Virus record (IMG/VR): IMGVR_UViG_3300048838_001248
Span: 64,001-102,208 of that record
DNA length: 38,208 nucleotides
Direction: 5' to 3' (one strand)
Source of the DNA: a virus
The position numbers and the translations under genes were made by a program. The notes beneath the pieces were generated by a model. That model was not told the DNA's origin. It did no database searches and worked only from the letters and a program-made list of their open reading frames with translations. Shown in pieces: positions 8,150 through 15,283 of this stretch. Numbering within the stretch: the stretch's first letter is position 1; every line of letters starts with the position of its first letter.

Positions 8150-8467
8150 TTATTTTTTTCCTTTCATACAATTTATTCCGGCAATTTCACAAAGCATGTT
8201 ATTAATGCTTAATTCAATATCACCATACACCTTTAAAGGGAATAAATATTCAATTAATTCTTCAGAATAATAATTTATTTCAAATGCATAATGCGTGATT
8301 CCTACATTATACCAAATAACATTGATATCTAATTTGTATGTATTACCACTCCGTTCAATTTTTTCTGGTAATTCTTCAAACTTATTTATTACAGTATCAC
8401 TAACATTATATTTTATAAGAAATTTATTAAATTCTTTTTTATCATACTTTTTTGGAAAAGTTTTCAT
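8150..8467 (-). CDS. Hypothetical protein, 105 aa
   Basis: Starts MKTFPKKYDKKEFNKFLIKYNV and shows a helix followed by beta strands (YKLDINVIWYNVGITHYAFEINYYS), ending CEIAGINCMKGKK. No family recognised. It is translationally coupled: its stop is 2 nt before the metallophosphoesterase ATG, so the two may act together. Confidence 0.65.
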   Translation of the reverse strand: MKTFPKKYDKKEFNKFLIKYNVSDTVINKFEELPEKIERSGNTYKLDINVIWYNVGITHYAFEINYYSEELIEYLFPLKVYGDIELSINNMLCEIAGINCMKGKK

Positions 8468-8473
8468 TCAAAC

Positions 8474-9142
8474 TTATTTTCTTTTATATTCCACATCAAA
8501 CCTACCACTAACATTTTTATTTGGTGTTATTTCACCCAACTTATAGGTTTTCTTATTTAATTTATTTATGTATTCCATTGTTGCACCCGTCAAACTAAAG
8601 ATTGTGTCATTGTTTTCGACCTCAATCATATAAACTAAACCAATATAATCTTTATGTTCTGCAGGTTTTACCTTAATTGATAATTCCGGTTTTTCTGTTA
8701 AAGCCACTGGTTCGTCTTTTGCTTGCATCACTTGATTCTCAATATTTTTTGATTTTTCTTGCATATTAAGTTCAAGCATTTCCTTCAATAGTGCCTTATT
8801 GGTTTGACCGTAATCTAAAACCAATATTAATTGTTTTTTATTAAATTCTTGATAATCTTGCAACGTTGCCAAACCATCAATATAACTTTTATCAATTCTC
8901 GCATTAACTTCTTGAAAACCTGTATTCATTTCAGTTTTCATTTGTTCAATTGCAACAGTGTTTTCAATTATTGATTTTTCAAATTTATCCATTCTATTAA
9001 AGAACGATGCTTTAAATTGTCCAAAGACAAATGCAATAGTAATTAAACTACCCGCAATACTAATACCCCATTTAAGTAAAAGTTTAGTTTTATTCGGTTT
9101 GATGTTGACTTCCTCAACTATATCATTTAAAATATTTCCCAT
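8474..9142 (-). CDS. Single-pass membrane protein with coiled coil
   Basis: 222 aa from ATG at 9142 (the longer frame needs a TTG). About 18 cytoplasmic residues, one transmembrane helix (LLKWGISIAGSLITIAFVFG), a coiled coil (residues about 45-120) and a small beta-rich C-terminal domain (AEHKDYIGLVYMIEVENNDT). Topology is similar to phage spanin/holin accessory or t-SNARE-like anchored proteins, but no family is recognised. Confidence 0.7.
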   Translation of the reverse strand: MGNILNDIVEEVNIKPNKTKLLLKWGISIAGSLITIAFVFGQFKASFFNRMDKFEKSIIENTVAIEQMKTEMNTGFQEVNARIDKSYIDGLATLQDYQEFNKKQLILVLDYGQTNKALLKEMLELNMQEKSKNIENQVMQAKDEPVALTEKPELSIKVKPAEHKDYIGLVYMIEVENNDTIFSLTGATMEYINKLNKKTYKLGEITPNKNVSGRFDVEYKRK

Positions 9143-9161
9143 AGCTATTATATTATTCAAC

Positions 9162-9170
9162 TATAAATAC
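9162..9170 (-). promoter_or_regulatory. Promoter box GTATTTATA
   Basis: 20 nt before the ATG at 9142. Confidence 0.55.
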
Positions 9171-9219
9171 TCAAAAATCGTGGTTAGTTGAATAACACAA
9201 CAAAAATAGTGCAAATATT

Positions 9220-10119
9220 TTATTTTAGTAATGGTATGTCTTTCAATACGTTAAGTCTCATGTGACCAACATCATATCTTGTATTCCAAGGTGCTGTGTA
9301 TAAGTATGTAAACACACCATTAAGGTTTAAATCGACAAAATTTTCATATGAATCATCAACAAACATGTCAATACCTGCTTCTTTAGCTGCCTCAACCTTA
9401 CTCTGTCTAATATCAATACTTATCACCTTTTTTCTTGGGAAATGATGCATATCCAACCATTCTTCGGTTATCTCTTTAGGTACTGGTCTTGAGGTTATGT
9501 AACAGTGTGGTTCGAATGGAATTTCTTCCGGTTTCATTAACGGCTGTATTCCAAGATAGAAATCGTTTAATGTGCCATTATTTCTCATTTCATCGAATCT
9601 CTGACCAATTTTTCTATCAAGATACCATGAATTAGGTTCTGCGCTGACTTCAGGATAAAGTTTATTCCATGCAGCAGTAAAATCAGCAAGAACACCATCA
9701 ACATCCAAACCAATTTTCGGTATTTTCATATACTTTTTAGGTCTGTCATCGCCCTGTGGAAATATATAATAAAACGCATTAAGAAAATGTACGTTACATG
9801 CCACGTGTGCAATGTGTAGTCTTCCACTTTCCGGGTCGTAATCTTCGCCTCTTTCAATTGCAGCAATATGCCTTTTCATTGATGCCAAAACGGAAGTCCA
9901 AGACAATCCATTTTCCCAATTACGGTCAAAGTATTTTTCAGCACCCATTGTAAGTACGTCAACCATATCTTCATGTGCTTTAGGGTGAACTAAGTCGTAT
10001 CTTAATTTACCTTTATTAAACCGGAGACCACCGCCTTTACCTGTGGTAGCAGTAACGTCTTTACCCTTTTTTTCTTTGTTTTCCATTATAACTTCTTTAA
10101 CTAAATTTTCGTTTTCCAT
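9220..10119 (-). CDS. Fused dNTP pyrophosphohydrolase-like domain and HAD 5'-nucleotidase
   Basis: 299 aa from ATG at 10119 (TAAAATG, just after the upstream stop; the longer frame needs TTG). Residues about 25-115 match the phage dATP/dGTP diphosphohydrolase N-terminal domain: GGLRFNKGKLRYDLVHPKA, GAEKYFDRNWENGLSW, SMKRHIAAIERGEDYDPESG, HIAHVACNVHFL. Residues about 130-290 are a HAD 5'(3')-deoxyribonucleotidase: GLDVDGVLADF (DxD nucleophile), CYITSRP, and FVDDSYENF. Together they could convert a dNTP to dNMP and then to the nucleoside. In Z-genome phages the first activity clears a competing purine dNTP; here the target nucleotide is unknown. Confidence 0.8.
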   Translation of the reverse strand: MENENLVKEVIMENKEKKGKDVTATTGKGGGLRFNKGKLRYDLVHPKAHEDMVDVLTMGAEKYFDRNWENGLSWTSVLASMKRHIAAIERGEDYDPESGRLHIAHVACNVHFLNAFYYIFPQGDDRPKKYMKIPKIGLDVDGVLADFTAAWNKLYPEVSAEPNSWYLDRKIGQRFDEMRNNGTLNDFYLGIQPLMKPEEIPFEPHCYITSRPVPKEITEEWLDMHHFPRKKVISIDIRQSKVEAAKEAGIDMFVDDSYENFVDLNLNGVFTYLYTAPWNTRYDVGHMRLNVLKDIPLLK

Positions 10120-10120
10120 T

Positions 10121-10480
10121 TTATTCAAATATTTTAACTCCAAACATTTCCTGTAATTCTTTAAACGGTGCTTCGTGTGTTATGTCTTCAGTTTTAATAT
10201 CATCGGTAATAGAATACACCTCTAATTCCGTGATTTCCATCTGATATTCTTCAATTGTTTTAATTTTTTCTTCCCTACTTTTTGTGCGTATTGATGTTAC
10301 ATAGGTGAAGAAAGCACGAAGATATCCCGGTGGTAAATCTGGATGTGAAACAATTCTAAGTGAACCCAGAGGTTTTTCTGTATCATTATCTCGTAATATC
10401 CAACGTGCATCTACACGAAGTTCAGTTACATATCCTTTGAGTCTATCCCAGAAGGTGTTATTTAAGTCTATATTATCCAT
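10121..10480 (-). CDS. Hypothetical protein, 119 aa
   Basis: Starts MDNIDLNNTFWDRLKGYVTEL. Contains basic and beta-type segments (RILSHPDLPPGYLRAFFTY-like region) and an acidic C-terminus. No family recognised. Its start overlaps the small membrane protein gene by 13 nt and its stop abuts the nucleotide hydrolase fusion, so it is part of the same operon. Confidence 0.65.
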   Translation of the reverse strand: MDNIDLNNTFWDRLKGYVTELRVDARWILRDNDTEKPLGSLRIVSHPDLPPGYLRAFFTYVTSIRTKSREEKIKTIEEYQMEITELEVYSITDDIKTEDITHEAPFKELQEMFGVKIFE

Positions 10481-10626
10481 AATAATACTATAACTAATGT
10501 AATTATTGAAATCAGTAATGCGACATTGCCAGTTCTTATTGTTTTACGTATTCGATATTCTTGTCCGAAAACAATATGCTCTGGATGATGTTCTTCAATG
10601 AAGAAATTAACAATTTTCCACCACAT
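10468..10626 (-). CDS. Small C-tail-anchored membrane protein
   Basis: 52 codons, ATG at 10626, TAG stop followed two codons later by TAA. MWWKIVNFFIEEHHPEHIVF, a basic stretch (RIRKTIRTG), then a C-terminal transmembrane helix (ALLISIITLVIVLLW). It fits exactly between genes (2 nt after the 10629 stop, 13-nt overlap downstream). No family; small phage membrane proteins often act on host membranes or exclusion. Confidence 0.65.
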   Translation of the reverse strand: MWWKIVNFFIEEHHPEHIVFGQEYRIRKTIRTGNVALLISIITLVIVLLWII

Positions 10627-10628
10627 AA

Positions 10629-11285
10629 TTATTCTCCCTTTTTACATTCACAGTCGGTGCAAGAACATCCACTTACTTCGTCTGGATTGTAATCTAATTT
10701 AATAATTCTTTCAGGACAACCATGAATTTCCATTGCTCTCACTGCAAGTGCTGCAACTTTCCTGAGTTCATGCGTTGCACCTTCTGTGTCAAGATGATAA
10801 ACCTTTTCTTTGGCTTTGCCTATATGGTATTCAATATAATTAATCCATTCAGCAACTGGTTTTTCTTCATCAGGAGTTCCATCCATTTGTCTGCGTGACC
10901 CCCAATTAGCATCTTGGTAATCTCTTTCACCATCAATGCGTGTATAAATTTCTTCTCTTTCCATAATTATTCCGTTTGTTAAGTTTAATCCAAAATGTAA
11001 TGTATCTTCGATTCTTGATTTTAAATCGAATAGGTTGAAATGTATAAAATCAACATAATTTATTATATCGTCAATTGAAGTAAATATAGTGAAACTATAA
11101 TTTTTCATATCTATATTTTTCACTTGCTTTAGTTCACATCCATTCTTTTTAGAATTATTTAATCCGATTTTTAGATATTCCGGTGTTAATTCTTCTGGAC
11201 ATTGCTCAATAGCTACCAATATTTGACTCAAATCAGTCCAAAAATGACTGTTTGGTTCTACATACATATAATAAGTATGTGTCAT
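10629..11285 (-). CDS. Two-part hypothetical protein with MazG-like helical domain
   Basis: 218 aa. The first 105 residues (MTHTYYMYVEPNSHFWTDL...) are unrecognised. From about residue 110 begins a separate module, EIYTRIDGERDYQDANWG ... EWINYIEYHIGKAKEKV ... ELRKVAALAVRAMEIHG, a pattern common in small phage proteins and resembling all-alpha NTP pyrophosphohydrolases, though the ExxE metal motifs are not clear. Ends with a Cys-rich tail (CSCTDCECKK) likely to bind metal. Proximity to the dNTP hydrolase fusion supports nucleotide metabolism, as inference. Confidence 0.65.
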   Translation of the reverse strand: MTHTYYMYVEPNSHFWTDLSQILVAIEQCPEELTPEYLKIGLNNSKKNGCELKQVKNIDMKNYSFTIFTSIDDIINYVDFIHFNLFDLKSRIEDTLHFGLNLTNGIIMEREEIYTRIDGERDYQDANWGSRRQMDGTPDEEKPVAEWINYIEYHIGKAKEKVYHLDTEGATHELRKVAALAVRAMEIHGCPERIIKLDYNPDEVSGCSCTDCECKKGE

Positions 11286-11287
11286 AA

Positions 11288-11737
11288 CTATCTACGATTA
11301 GCCTTGCGACTGGCTTTTGCCTGTTTATTTTTTTTCTGACGATTTTTTCTATAGTCAGTACCGAATTTGGTAATGGTTTTATTGCCTTTGTGAATGGTAT
11401 TCTTAAATTTTATTTTAGAATCCTTGAGTTCTTTGACAACAATTTCATGCTTTTCGTCATCCGTCAATTCCCTTGTTTCAACAACACCGGACTTTGGGTC
11501 AAGGATTTTATATATTTCCTTTCCATCCTCACCTTCAACAGCAGGTTCTTGTGTTTCAACAAATTGAACATAGAATGTAGGGGATATTTTTATGTAATTT
11601 TTTTTGTTTAGGTCGTCTCCAACCAAAAGAAGTTCTTCATCAACTCCTTCCATTATTTTTTCTTCAATTTCAAGTTCATTGCTTAGATTTTCTGCTTCGG
11701 AAGTGAAAGTTACACCACGTTCTAATTCATCTGACAT
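11288..11737 (-). CDS. Hypothetical protein with strongly basic tail
   Basis: 149 aa. Acidic N-terminal 40 residues, a central beta-rich part (YIKISPTFYVQFVETQ), and a Lys/Arg-rich C-terminus (YRKNRQKKNKQAKASRKANR) that probably binds nucleic acid. No family recognised. TAG stop followed two codons later by TGA; the next gene starts immediately. Confidence 0.7.
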   Translation of the reverse strand: MSDELERGVTFTSEAENLSNELEIEEKIMEGVDEELLLVGDDLNKKNYIKISPTFYVQFVETQEPAVEGEDGKEIYKILDPKSGVVETRELTDDEKHEIVVKELKDSKIKFKNTIHKGNKTITKFGTDYRKNRQKKNKQAKASRKANRR

Positions 11738-11802
11738 TTTAAATGTAAATTATATAAATGTTATTTTGGGTAAAACTAATCAATCTCCGGGATAAATGCA
11801 AG

Positions 11803-11828
11803 AAAAAAAGGGGCGAACCCCTTTTTTT
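11803..11828 (-). terminator. Rho-independent terminator
   Basis: Stem AAAAAAAGGGG/CCCCTTTTTTT with CGAA loop right after the 11827-12147 gene; symmetrical A/T tails could work on both strands. Confidence 0.85.
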
Positions 11829-12147
11829 ATTTTTCATCCTTAATTTCATATTGCTTCAATAATTTATCAATATCGTATTGATATTTCTGAAGAGGATGGT
11901 TTTCTTCAGGATGGCAGTTTTCGATTTGTGAGAAACATTTACCTCTGGCAATACCATATGCTGCATACATGATGCGTAATTTATGACCATTTCTTTGATG
12001 CTCATATGTAGCCTCACTTGCTGGCATTATCCTATCACCTTTAATGTGAACGGTTTTTCTCTGATTTCTGTAAAATTTCTGAATTTCGGCTGCTTTTTTA
12101 ATTCCGTCTTTCATTTCTGCTATGTTTATATTAACTATTGTTTCCAT
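11827..12147 (-). CDS. Hypothetical protein, 106 aa
   Basis: METIVNINIAEMKDGIKKAAEIQKFYRNQRKTVHI..., with ATYEHQRNGHKLRIMYAAYGIARGK in the middle. Mainly helical, basic N-terminal half. No family recognised. Sits alone between a terminator and a palindrome-rich leader (12186-12268), so it may be separately regulated. Confidence 0.65.
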   Translation of the reverse strand: METIVNINIAEMKDGIKKAAEIQKFYRNQRKTVHIKGDRIMPASEATYEHQRNGHKLRIMYAAYGIARGKCFSQIENCHPEENHPLQKYQYDIDKLLKQYEIKDEK

Positions 12148-12185
12148 AATAATGTGTATTTAAATTTAAATTATTTTTATTTAAT

Positions 12186-12268
12186 ATCGCAAATTGCGAT
12201 ACGCAATATGCGAAATTTGATATCACATTTTGTGATTTCAAGTTCGCAATTCGCAAATCACGAACTTG
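12186..12268. repeat. Palindrome-rich leader
   Basis: In 83 nt: ATCGCAA-A-TTGCGAT (12186-12200), ATCACA-TTT-TGTGAT (12222-12236) and CAAGTTCG/CGAACTTG (12239-12246, 12261-12268), with repeated CGCAA/TTGCG units between. It lies in the 174-nt gap upstream of 11827-12147. Operator cluster or structured RNA leader. Confidence 0.5.
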
Positions 12269-12321
12269 GTCAGTATCACACTATTATGGAGGTCTGATGT
12301 TTACCTATGTATCTTTCATAA

Positions 12322-12675
12322 TTATTCAAATTTAGATTTTAAATCGAGATAAAGATTATATTCCGCTTTTTTCTTTGCAGCTTCTTCTTCTTGTTTCCGG
12401 TCTTCAATGACCTTTTTACGTTCAGCCACCATGCGTTCAACTTCTTCTTCTCTTGGTTTAAATTGGTCTTGAATATCAACACCAATTTCTTTTTCGATAG
12501 ACTCAATACTTCTATCGTCAGCATCTTCCCATTTGGGAGATTTGTAGTCAGCATAAAGTTCATCAACCCATTGTTGAACTTCTTCCGGGGTTTCCACATC
12601 GTGCGTGCAGGTTTCTGTTCTTCTACAACATCCGCAACGATAACCATTACCTTGTTCATACGTAATTCTGTACAT
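12322..12675 (-). CDS. Cys-rich N-terminus, helical hypothetical protein
   Basis: 117 aa. The start MYRITYEQGNGYRCGCCRRT carries CGCC ... C..H, a possible zinc knuckle, followed by EVQQWVDEL and a long charged helix (EEEVERMVAERKKVIEDRKQ). No family recognised. The start overlaps the end of the peptidyl-tRNA hydrolase gene by 20 nt, implying coupled translation. Confidence 0.7.
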   Translation of the reverse strand: MYRITYEQGNGYRCGCCRRTETCTHDVETPEEVQQWVDELYADYKSPKWEDADDRSIESIEKEIGVDIQDQFKPREEEVERMVAERKKVIEDRKQEEEAAKKKAEYNLYLDLKSKFE

Positions 12676-13009
12676 AGTCGTAATTTTTAAGTGCCAATTC
12701 TAATTTTTTTGTATGCATCTGCATTTCAGGAGTACCATAATAACAAATAGCAGTCATCTGGTTGTCGATGTCGGGTTCATAAAATGCCACAACATCAGCA
12801 CCATAGTACTGCAATCTATCATAAAGGTCTTTGAGTTTTTCCTCACCATCAATAGATAGTGATACGAGATATTGACTATCTCTCATCCAATCGTGGAATC
12901 GATTGGGAATTTTGTGTGCAAATTCTGCAATTGAATGACCTGTTTGTGCAATCTGTGCACCGGGTTTCAAGTCTGCCCTTACTACTGTTACTAATTTTAC
13001 CTACTTCAT
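12656..13009 (-). CDS. Type 2 peptidyl-tRNA hydrolase with in-frame TAG at codon 3
   Basis: PTH2 releases peptides from peptidyl-tRNA. Read from the ATG at 13009 the frame is M-K-TAG-V-K-L-V-T-V-V-R-A-D-L-K-P-G, then QIAQTGHSIAEFAHKIPNRF, KDLYDRLQYYGADVVAFYEPD and a final AICYYGT: the full PTH2 core of about 115 residues. Family members typically begin M-K-x-V-x-x-V-x-R-x-D-L, so TAG occupies a normal sense position. The only start without the TAG is a TTG at 12970, which would delete beta strand 1. Either the TAG is suppressed (a CUA-anticodon tRNA is encoded 500 nt upstream), or the gene is damaged. TGA stop. Confidence 0.8.
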
Positions 13010-13048
13010 GATACTTGTTTTAATTGTTAATACTACTTGTTTTAGAAC

Positions 13049-13057
13049 TATAAATAC
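13049..13057 (-). promoter_or_regulatory. Promoter box GTATTTATA
   Basis: 39 nt before the PTH2 ATG at 13009, so the TAG-containing start is transcribed. Confidence 0.5.
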
Positions 13058-13086
13058 TTTTACATTTACAAAGATACAAAAAAAAT

Positions 13087-13362
13087 CTAATTTTGCAAAT
13101 TTTCTGCAACAAATTTTTCTGCATTGCTTCTTTTTCCAAAATATTTTAGTGTCCCACCGGGTTCATTCCACTTAGGATTGATGTACGGACCGGCTATTGT
13201 TCCTGCGGGATGCGTTTCCGGTACTTCATGTTTAAACCAACGCATAAAAAAATTACGAATGTCTTCACGAACTTTATGTTCGACCACATTTACGGTATAA
13301 TATTTATCACCTTTATAGATGTCAATACCGTCTTCAGTTGTAAACAATTTAACTTTTTCCAT
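13087..13362 (-). CDS. Hypothetical protein, 91 aa
   Basis: Start MEKVKLFTTEDGIDIYKGDKYY at 13362, overlapping the preceding 50-aa gene by 14 nt; the longer in-frame ORF is that gene's shadow. Contains WxFKHE and a GGTLKYFGKRSNAEKFVAEN C-terminus that resembles small phage beta-sheet proteins. No family recognised. TAG stop. Confidence 0.65.
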   Translation of the reverse strand: MEKVKLFTTEDGIDIYKGDKYYTVNVVEHKVREDIRNFFMRWFKHEVPETHPAGTIAGPYINPKWNEPGGTLKYFGKRSNAEKFVAENLQN

Positions 13363-13501
13363 TTTCTTTGGATTTTTCAAATAATTCAATTTCTTCTCTG
13401 AATGGACATACCTGACAAATCTTAGCACCAACTTTTCTTTGTCTTTTACAGTTTTTGTAAAACCACGTCTCTTTTCCGTCTTTATAAAGTTTATCCTTCA
13501 T
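13349..13501 (-). CDS. Small Cys-containing protein, 50 aa
   Basis: 50 codons, ATG at 13501, TAA. MKDKLYKDGKETWFYKNCKR followed by KICQVCPFREE: three Cys in a C-x10-C-x2-C pattern suggest a small metal site. It lies directly downstream of the suppressor-type tRNA (13515-13586) and is coupled to 13087-13362. No family recognised. Confidence 0.6.
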   Translation of the reverse strand: MKDKLYKDGKETWFYKNCKRQRKVGAKICQVCPFREEIELFEKSKENGKS

Positions 13502-13514
13502 ATTATTTTATTTG

Positions 13515-13586
13515 AGGGCATAACGGGATTCGAACCCGTGGACATCGGTTTTAGAGACCGACTGGCGAACCAACCGTCATATGCCC
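13515..13586 (-). tRNA. tRNA-Sup(CTA): tRNA-Sup(CTA), amber-suppressor type
   Basis: Acceptor GGGCATA/TATGCCC, anticodon stem TCGGT/ACCGA around loop CTCTAAA (anticodon CUA, U33, A37), T-arm ACGGG-TTCGAAT-CCCGT, discriminator U. The D-stem is weak. It should read UAG. Confidence 0.85.
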
Positions 13587-13587
13587 G

Positions 13588-13857
13588 TTAATCATCTTCA
13601 AATTTAAATATTTTTTTTCTTATAATTGCATAATTTGTAAAACACAAGCACATTATTTTGAACTCTTTCCCTTCTTTTGCCACCTGATAAATATATTTCT
13701 CACCTTCTTTAATCACACGCTGCAGTTCATTCATATTAATTCCCCATTCCTCTCTTTCTTCTGGTGTACTATTCTGCATTATATAATCAAATCCATCACA
13801 ATTCCGGTCAAATTCCGAAACCGGATAGGTTCGTTTAAGTAGTTCAAAATCTTTCAT
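13588..13857 (-). CDS. Hypothetical protein, 89 aa
   Basis: MKDFELLKRTYPVSEFDRNC..., with a WGINMNELQRVIKEGEKYIYQVAKEG segment and a hydrophobic CLCFTNYAII near the end. No family recognised. Its ATG directly follows, in frame, the TAG of the 13858-14175 gene; suppression of that TAG would fuse the two into one 195-residue product. Confidence 0.65.
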   Translation of the reverse strand: MKDFELLKRTYPVSEFDRNCDGFDYIMQNSTPEEREEWGINMNELQRVIKEGEKYIYQVAKEGKEFKIMCLCFTNYAIIRKKIFKFEDD

Positions 13858-14175
13858 CTAATTTAAAAAGAATTTTGTTTCCCCAATCTTTTCTATTGCT
13901 GCTGGCATTTTGGTTAACCCACAATCAAGAATTAACTTAACGATTTCATCAAGCTGTTCACCTAACTGGTCTTGTAATTCTTTGGGGGTTTTATTTGGGT
14001 CAGAAACTCTGGCAAATATAACTTCATCAAACCTATCGGTTTTGACATAAATTTTGCTGCTCAAGACATGATTTTCTTTCTCATCTCTTTCCCTTTTAAT
14101 TGTTCCATGAAAGCATCTGCTCCAATCAGCTTTTGCCATGAACATTTCCGTTATCTCAACTTTCAATTTTTTCAT
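13858..14175 (-). CDS. Hypothetical protein, 105 aa
   Basis: Start ATG at 14175, 15 nt after the -10 of the 14191-14220 promoter. MKKLKVEITEMFMAKADWSR, then a beta-rich middle and a helical C-terminus (ELQDQLGEQLDEIVKLIL). No family recognised. Ends in TAG immediately followed in frame by the ATG of the next gene, which makes it a possible suppression-controlled fusion. Confidence 0.65.
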   Translation of the reverse strand: MKKLKVEITEMFMAKADWSRCFHGTIKRERDEKENHVLSSKIYVKTDRFDEVIFARVSDPNKTPKELQDQLGEQLDEIVKLILDCGLTKMPAAIEKIGETKFFLN

Positions 14176-14190
14176 CACATACTTTTTTTG

Positions 14191-14220
14191 ATTATACGGA
14201 GAAAATCTGAAAATGTTACA
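14191..14220 (-). promoter_or_regulatory. TGTAACATTT / TATAAT promoter
   Basis: TGTAACATTT at 14211-14220, CCGTATAAT with -10 at 14191-14196; drives 13858-14175. Confidence 0.65.
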
Positions 14221-14227
14221 AAAAGCA

Positions 14228-14638
14228 CTAATAAATTAATGCTCTATCAAATAAATTGTTCATGATTAGTATTTCAACATCATGAATATCTTCAATATTA
14301 CTGCTATGAACATAAAAACAAATAGCACCAAATTTTAATTTGATTTGATGTATTTCGAAATCCGGGTCAATCTCTGTACATATTTCAACTATTTCATCAA
14401 TAATTTCCATCCATTCTGGAACTATTGGTGTACCTATATCGAAACCATACCAGCCTTTAGGTATGTAATCACAATATTTTTTAAGAAAATAACTATCATT
14501 TTTTTCTGATTCGAATTTTTCTCTTTCTAAAGGATTCGCTCTGAGATAATCATATACACTTCTAAAACCTGTAGGCACTTCAATTGGTTTCAAATCGTAT
14601 TTTGCGAAAATTTCCTCTACGTTACTTAGTATTCTCAT
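14228..14638 (-). CDS. Hypothetical protein, 136 aa
   Basis: MRILSNVEEIFAKYDLKPIE..., with KYCDYIPKGWYGFDIGTPIVPEW and an acidic IDEIVEICTEIDPDFEIHQIKLKFG stretch. The C-terminal pattern (EIxxIKxKFGxxCFY) is typical of small phage proteins of unknown role. Overlaps the 14635-14847 gene by 4 nt. TAG stop. Confidence 0.7.
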   Translation of the reverse strand: MRILSNVEEIFAKYDLKPIEVPTGFRSVYDYLRANPLEREKFESEKNDSYFLKKYCDYIPKGWYGFDIGTPIVPEWMEIIDEIVEICTEIDPDFEIHQIKLKFGAICFYVHSSNIEDIHDVEILIMNNLFDRALIY

Positions 14639-14847
14639 AATTGTTTAAGTATTTCTTTGAATTCCTCATCACCAACATTTAATTTAATTCTAAGGTCATC
14701 AATTCGTTCAATTGTCATGCGTGCTTCACCATAAGCATCCTCATGAATAACAAACAAATGATTTTGGTATTGTCCCGAAAAAGGTTTCAATAGTGTCATT
14801 GCACTATCGTCTTCACTGACTACAACTGCTTTTCTTAATGTGCTCAT
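14635..14847 (-). CDS. Hypothetical protein, 70 aa
   Basis: MSTLRKAVVVSEDDSAMTLLKPF..., a small alpha/beta protein ending EEFKEILKQL. No family recognised. Coupled to the next gene through an ATGA overlap and starts 2 nt after the stop of 14849-15028. Confidence 0.65.
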   Translation of the reverse strand: MSTLRKAVVVSEDDSAMTLLKPFSGQYQNHLFVIHEDAYGEARMTIERIDDLRIKLNVGDEEFKEILKQL

Positions 14848-14848
14848 A

Positions 14849-15028
14849 TCATGCTGGTAATTTTAATCTTTTAAATAGTACTCTTGAAATATAATCGTCT
14901 CCAAATTTTTCAGGTTTTTCCTCGACATAATATGCAATTTCCCATTCTTCACTTCCTTCTTTATTTAATATATCTATTAGTTCAGAATATGTTCTGAATT
15001 TAATATCTGTTCTTTTATATTCCCACAT
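14849..15028 (-). CDS. DUF4177-like small protein
   Basis: 59 aa from ATG at 15028 (13 nt after the promoter box; the longer frame would start upstream of it). MWEYKRTDIKFRTYSELIDI, then LNKEGSEEWEIAYYVEE and a basic terminal strand. The Trp/Tyr first strand and LNxxGxxxWE motif match DUF4177 and the protein at 1542-1733. TGA stop. Confidence 0.65.
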   Translation of the reverse strand: MWEYKRTDIKFRTYSELIDILNKEGSEEWEIAYYVEEKPEKFGDDYISRVLFKRLKLPA

Positions 15029-15040
15029 AACCTTTTTTAA

Positions 15041-15049
15041 TATAAATAC
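15041..15049 (-). promoter_or_regulatory. Promoter box GTATTTATA
   Basis: 13 nt before the ATG at 15028; downstream of the fMet/Ser tRNA pair. Confidence 0.55.
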
Positions 15050-15113
15050 AAAATTATGTGGTATACGCAAGATAAATCAAAATTATATAAATGTCAAGGA
15101 AATTTAAATTTTG

Positions 15114-15187
15114 TAGCGGAAGCAGGACTCGAACCTGCGACCTTCAGCCAATGAGACTGACGAGCCGACCAACTGCTCCATTCCGCA
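15114..15187 (-). tRNA. tRNA-fMet(CAT): Initiator-type tRNA-fMet(CAT)
   Basis: Anticodon loop CTCATTG. The 1:72 position is T.T (unpaired) and the D region GGAGCAG...GGCTCGTC matches bacterial initiators, as does GAAGGTCG. The anticodon stem TCAGT/GCTGA lacks the three G:C pairs usual in initiators. Confidence 0.85.
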
Positions 15188-15192
15188 ATCTG

Positions 15193-15279
15193 CGGAGAGT
15201 AAGAGATTCGAACTCTTGGTACACTTTCATGTACGCCAGTTTAGCAAACTGGTGGTTTCAGCCACTCACCCAACTCTCC
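15193..15279 (-). tRNA. tRNA-Ser(GCT): tRNA-Ser(GCT)
   Basis: Acceptor GGAGAGT/ACTCTCC, anticodon stem CCAGT/ACTGG, loop TTGCTAA, long class II variable arm, discriminator G. Confidence 0.95.
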
Positions 15280-15283
15280 CCGA

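Noticed and set aside
12339-12690. Alternative frames over the 12322-12675 gene on both strands.
   Set aside because: Shadow frames of a gene with a plausible Cys cluster and charged helix.
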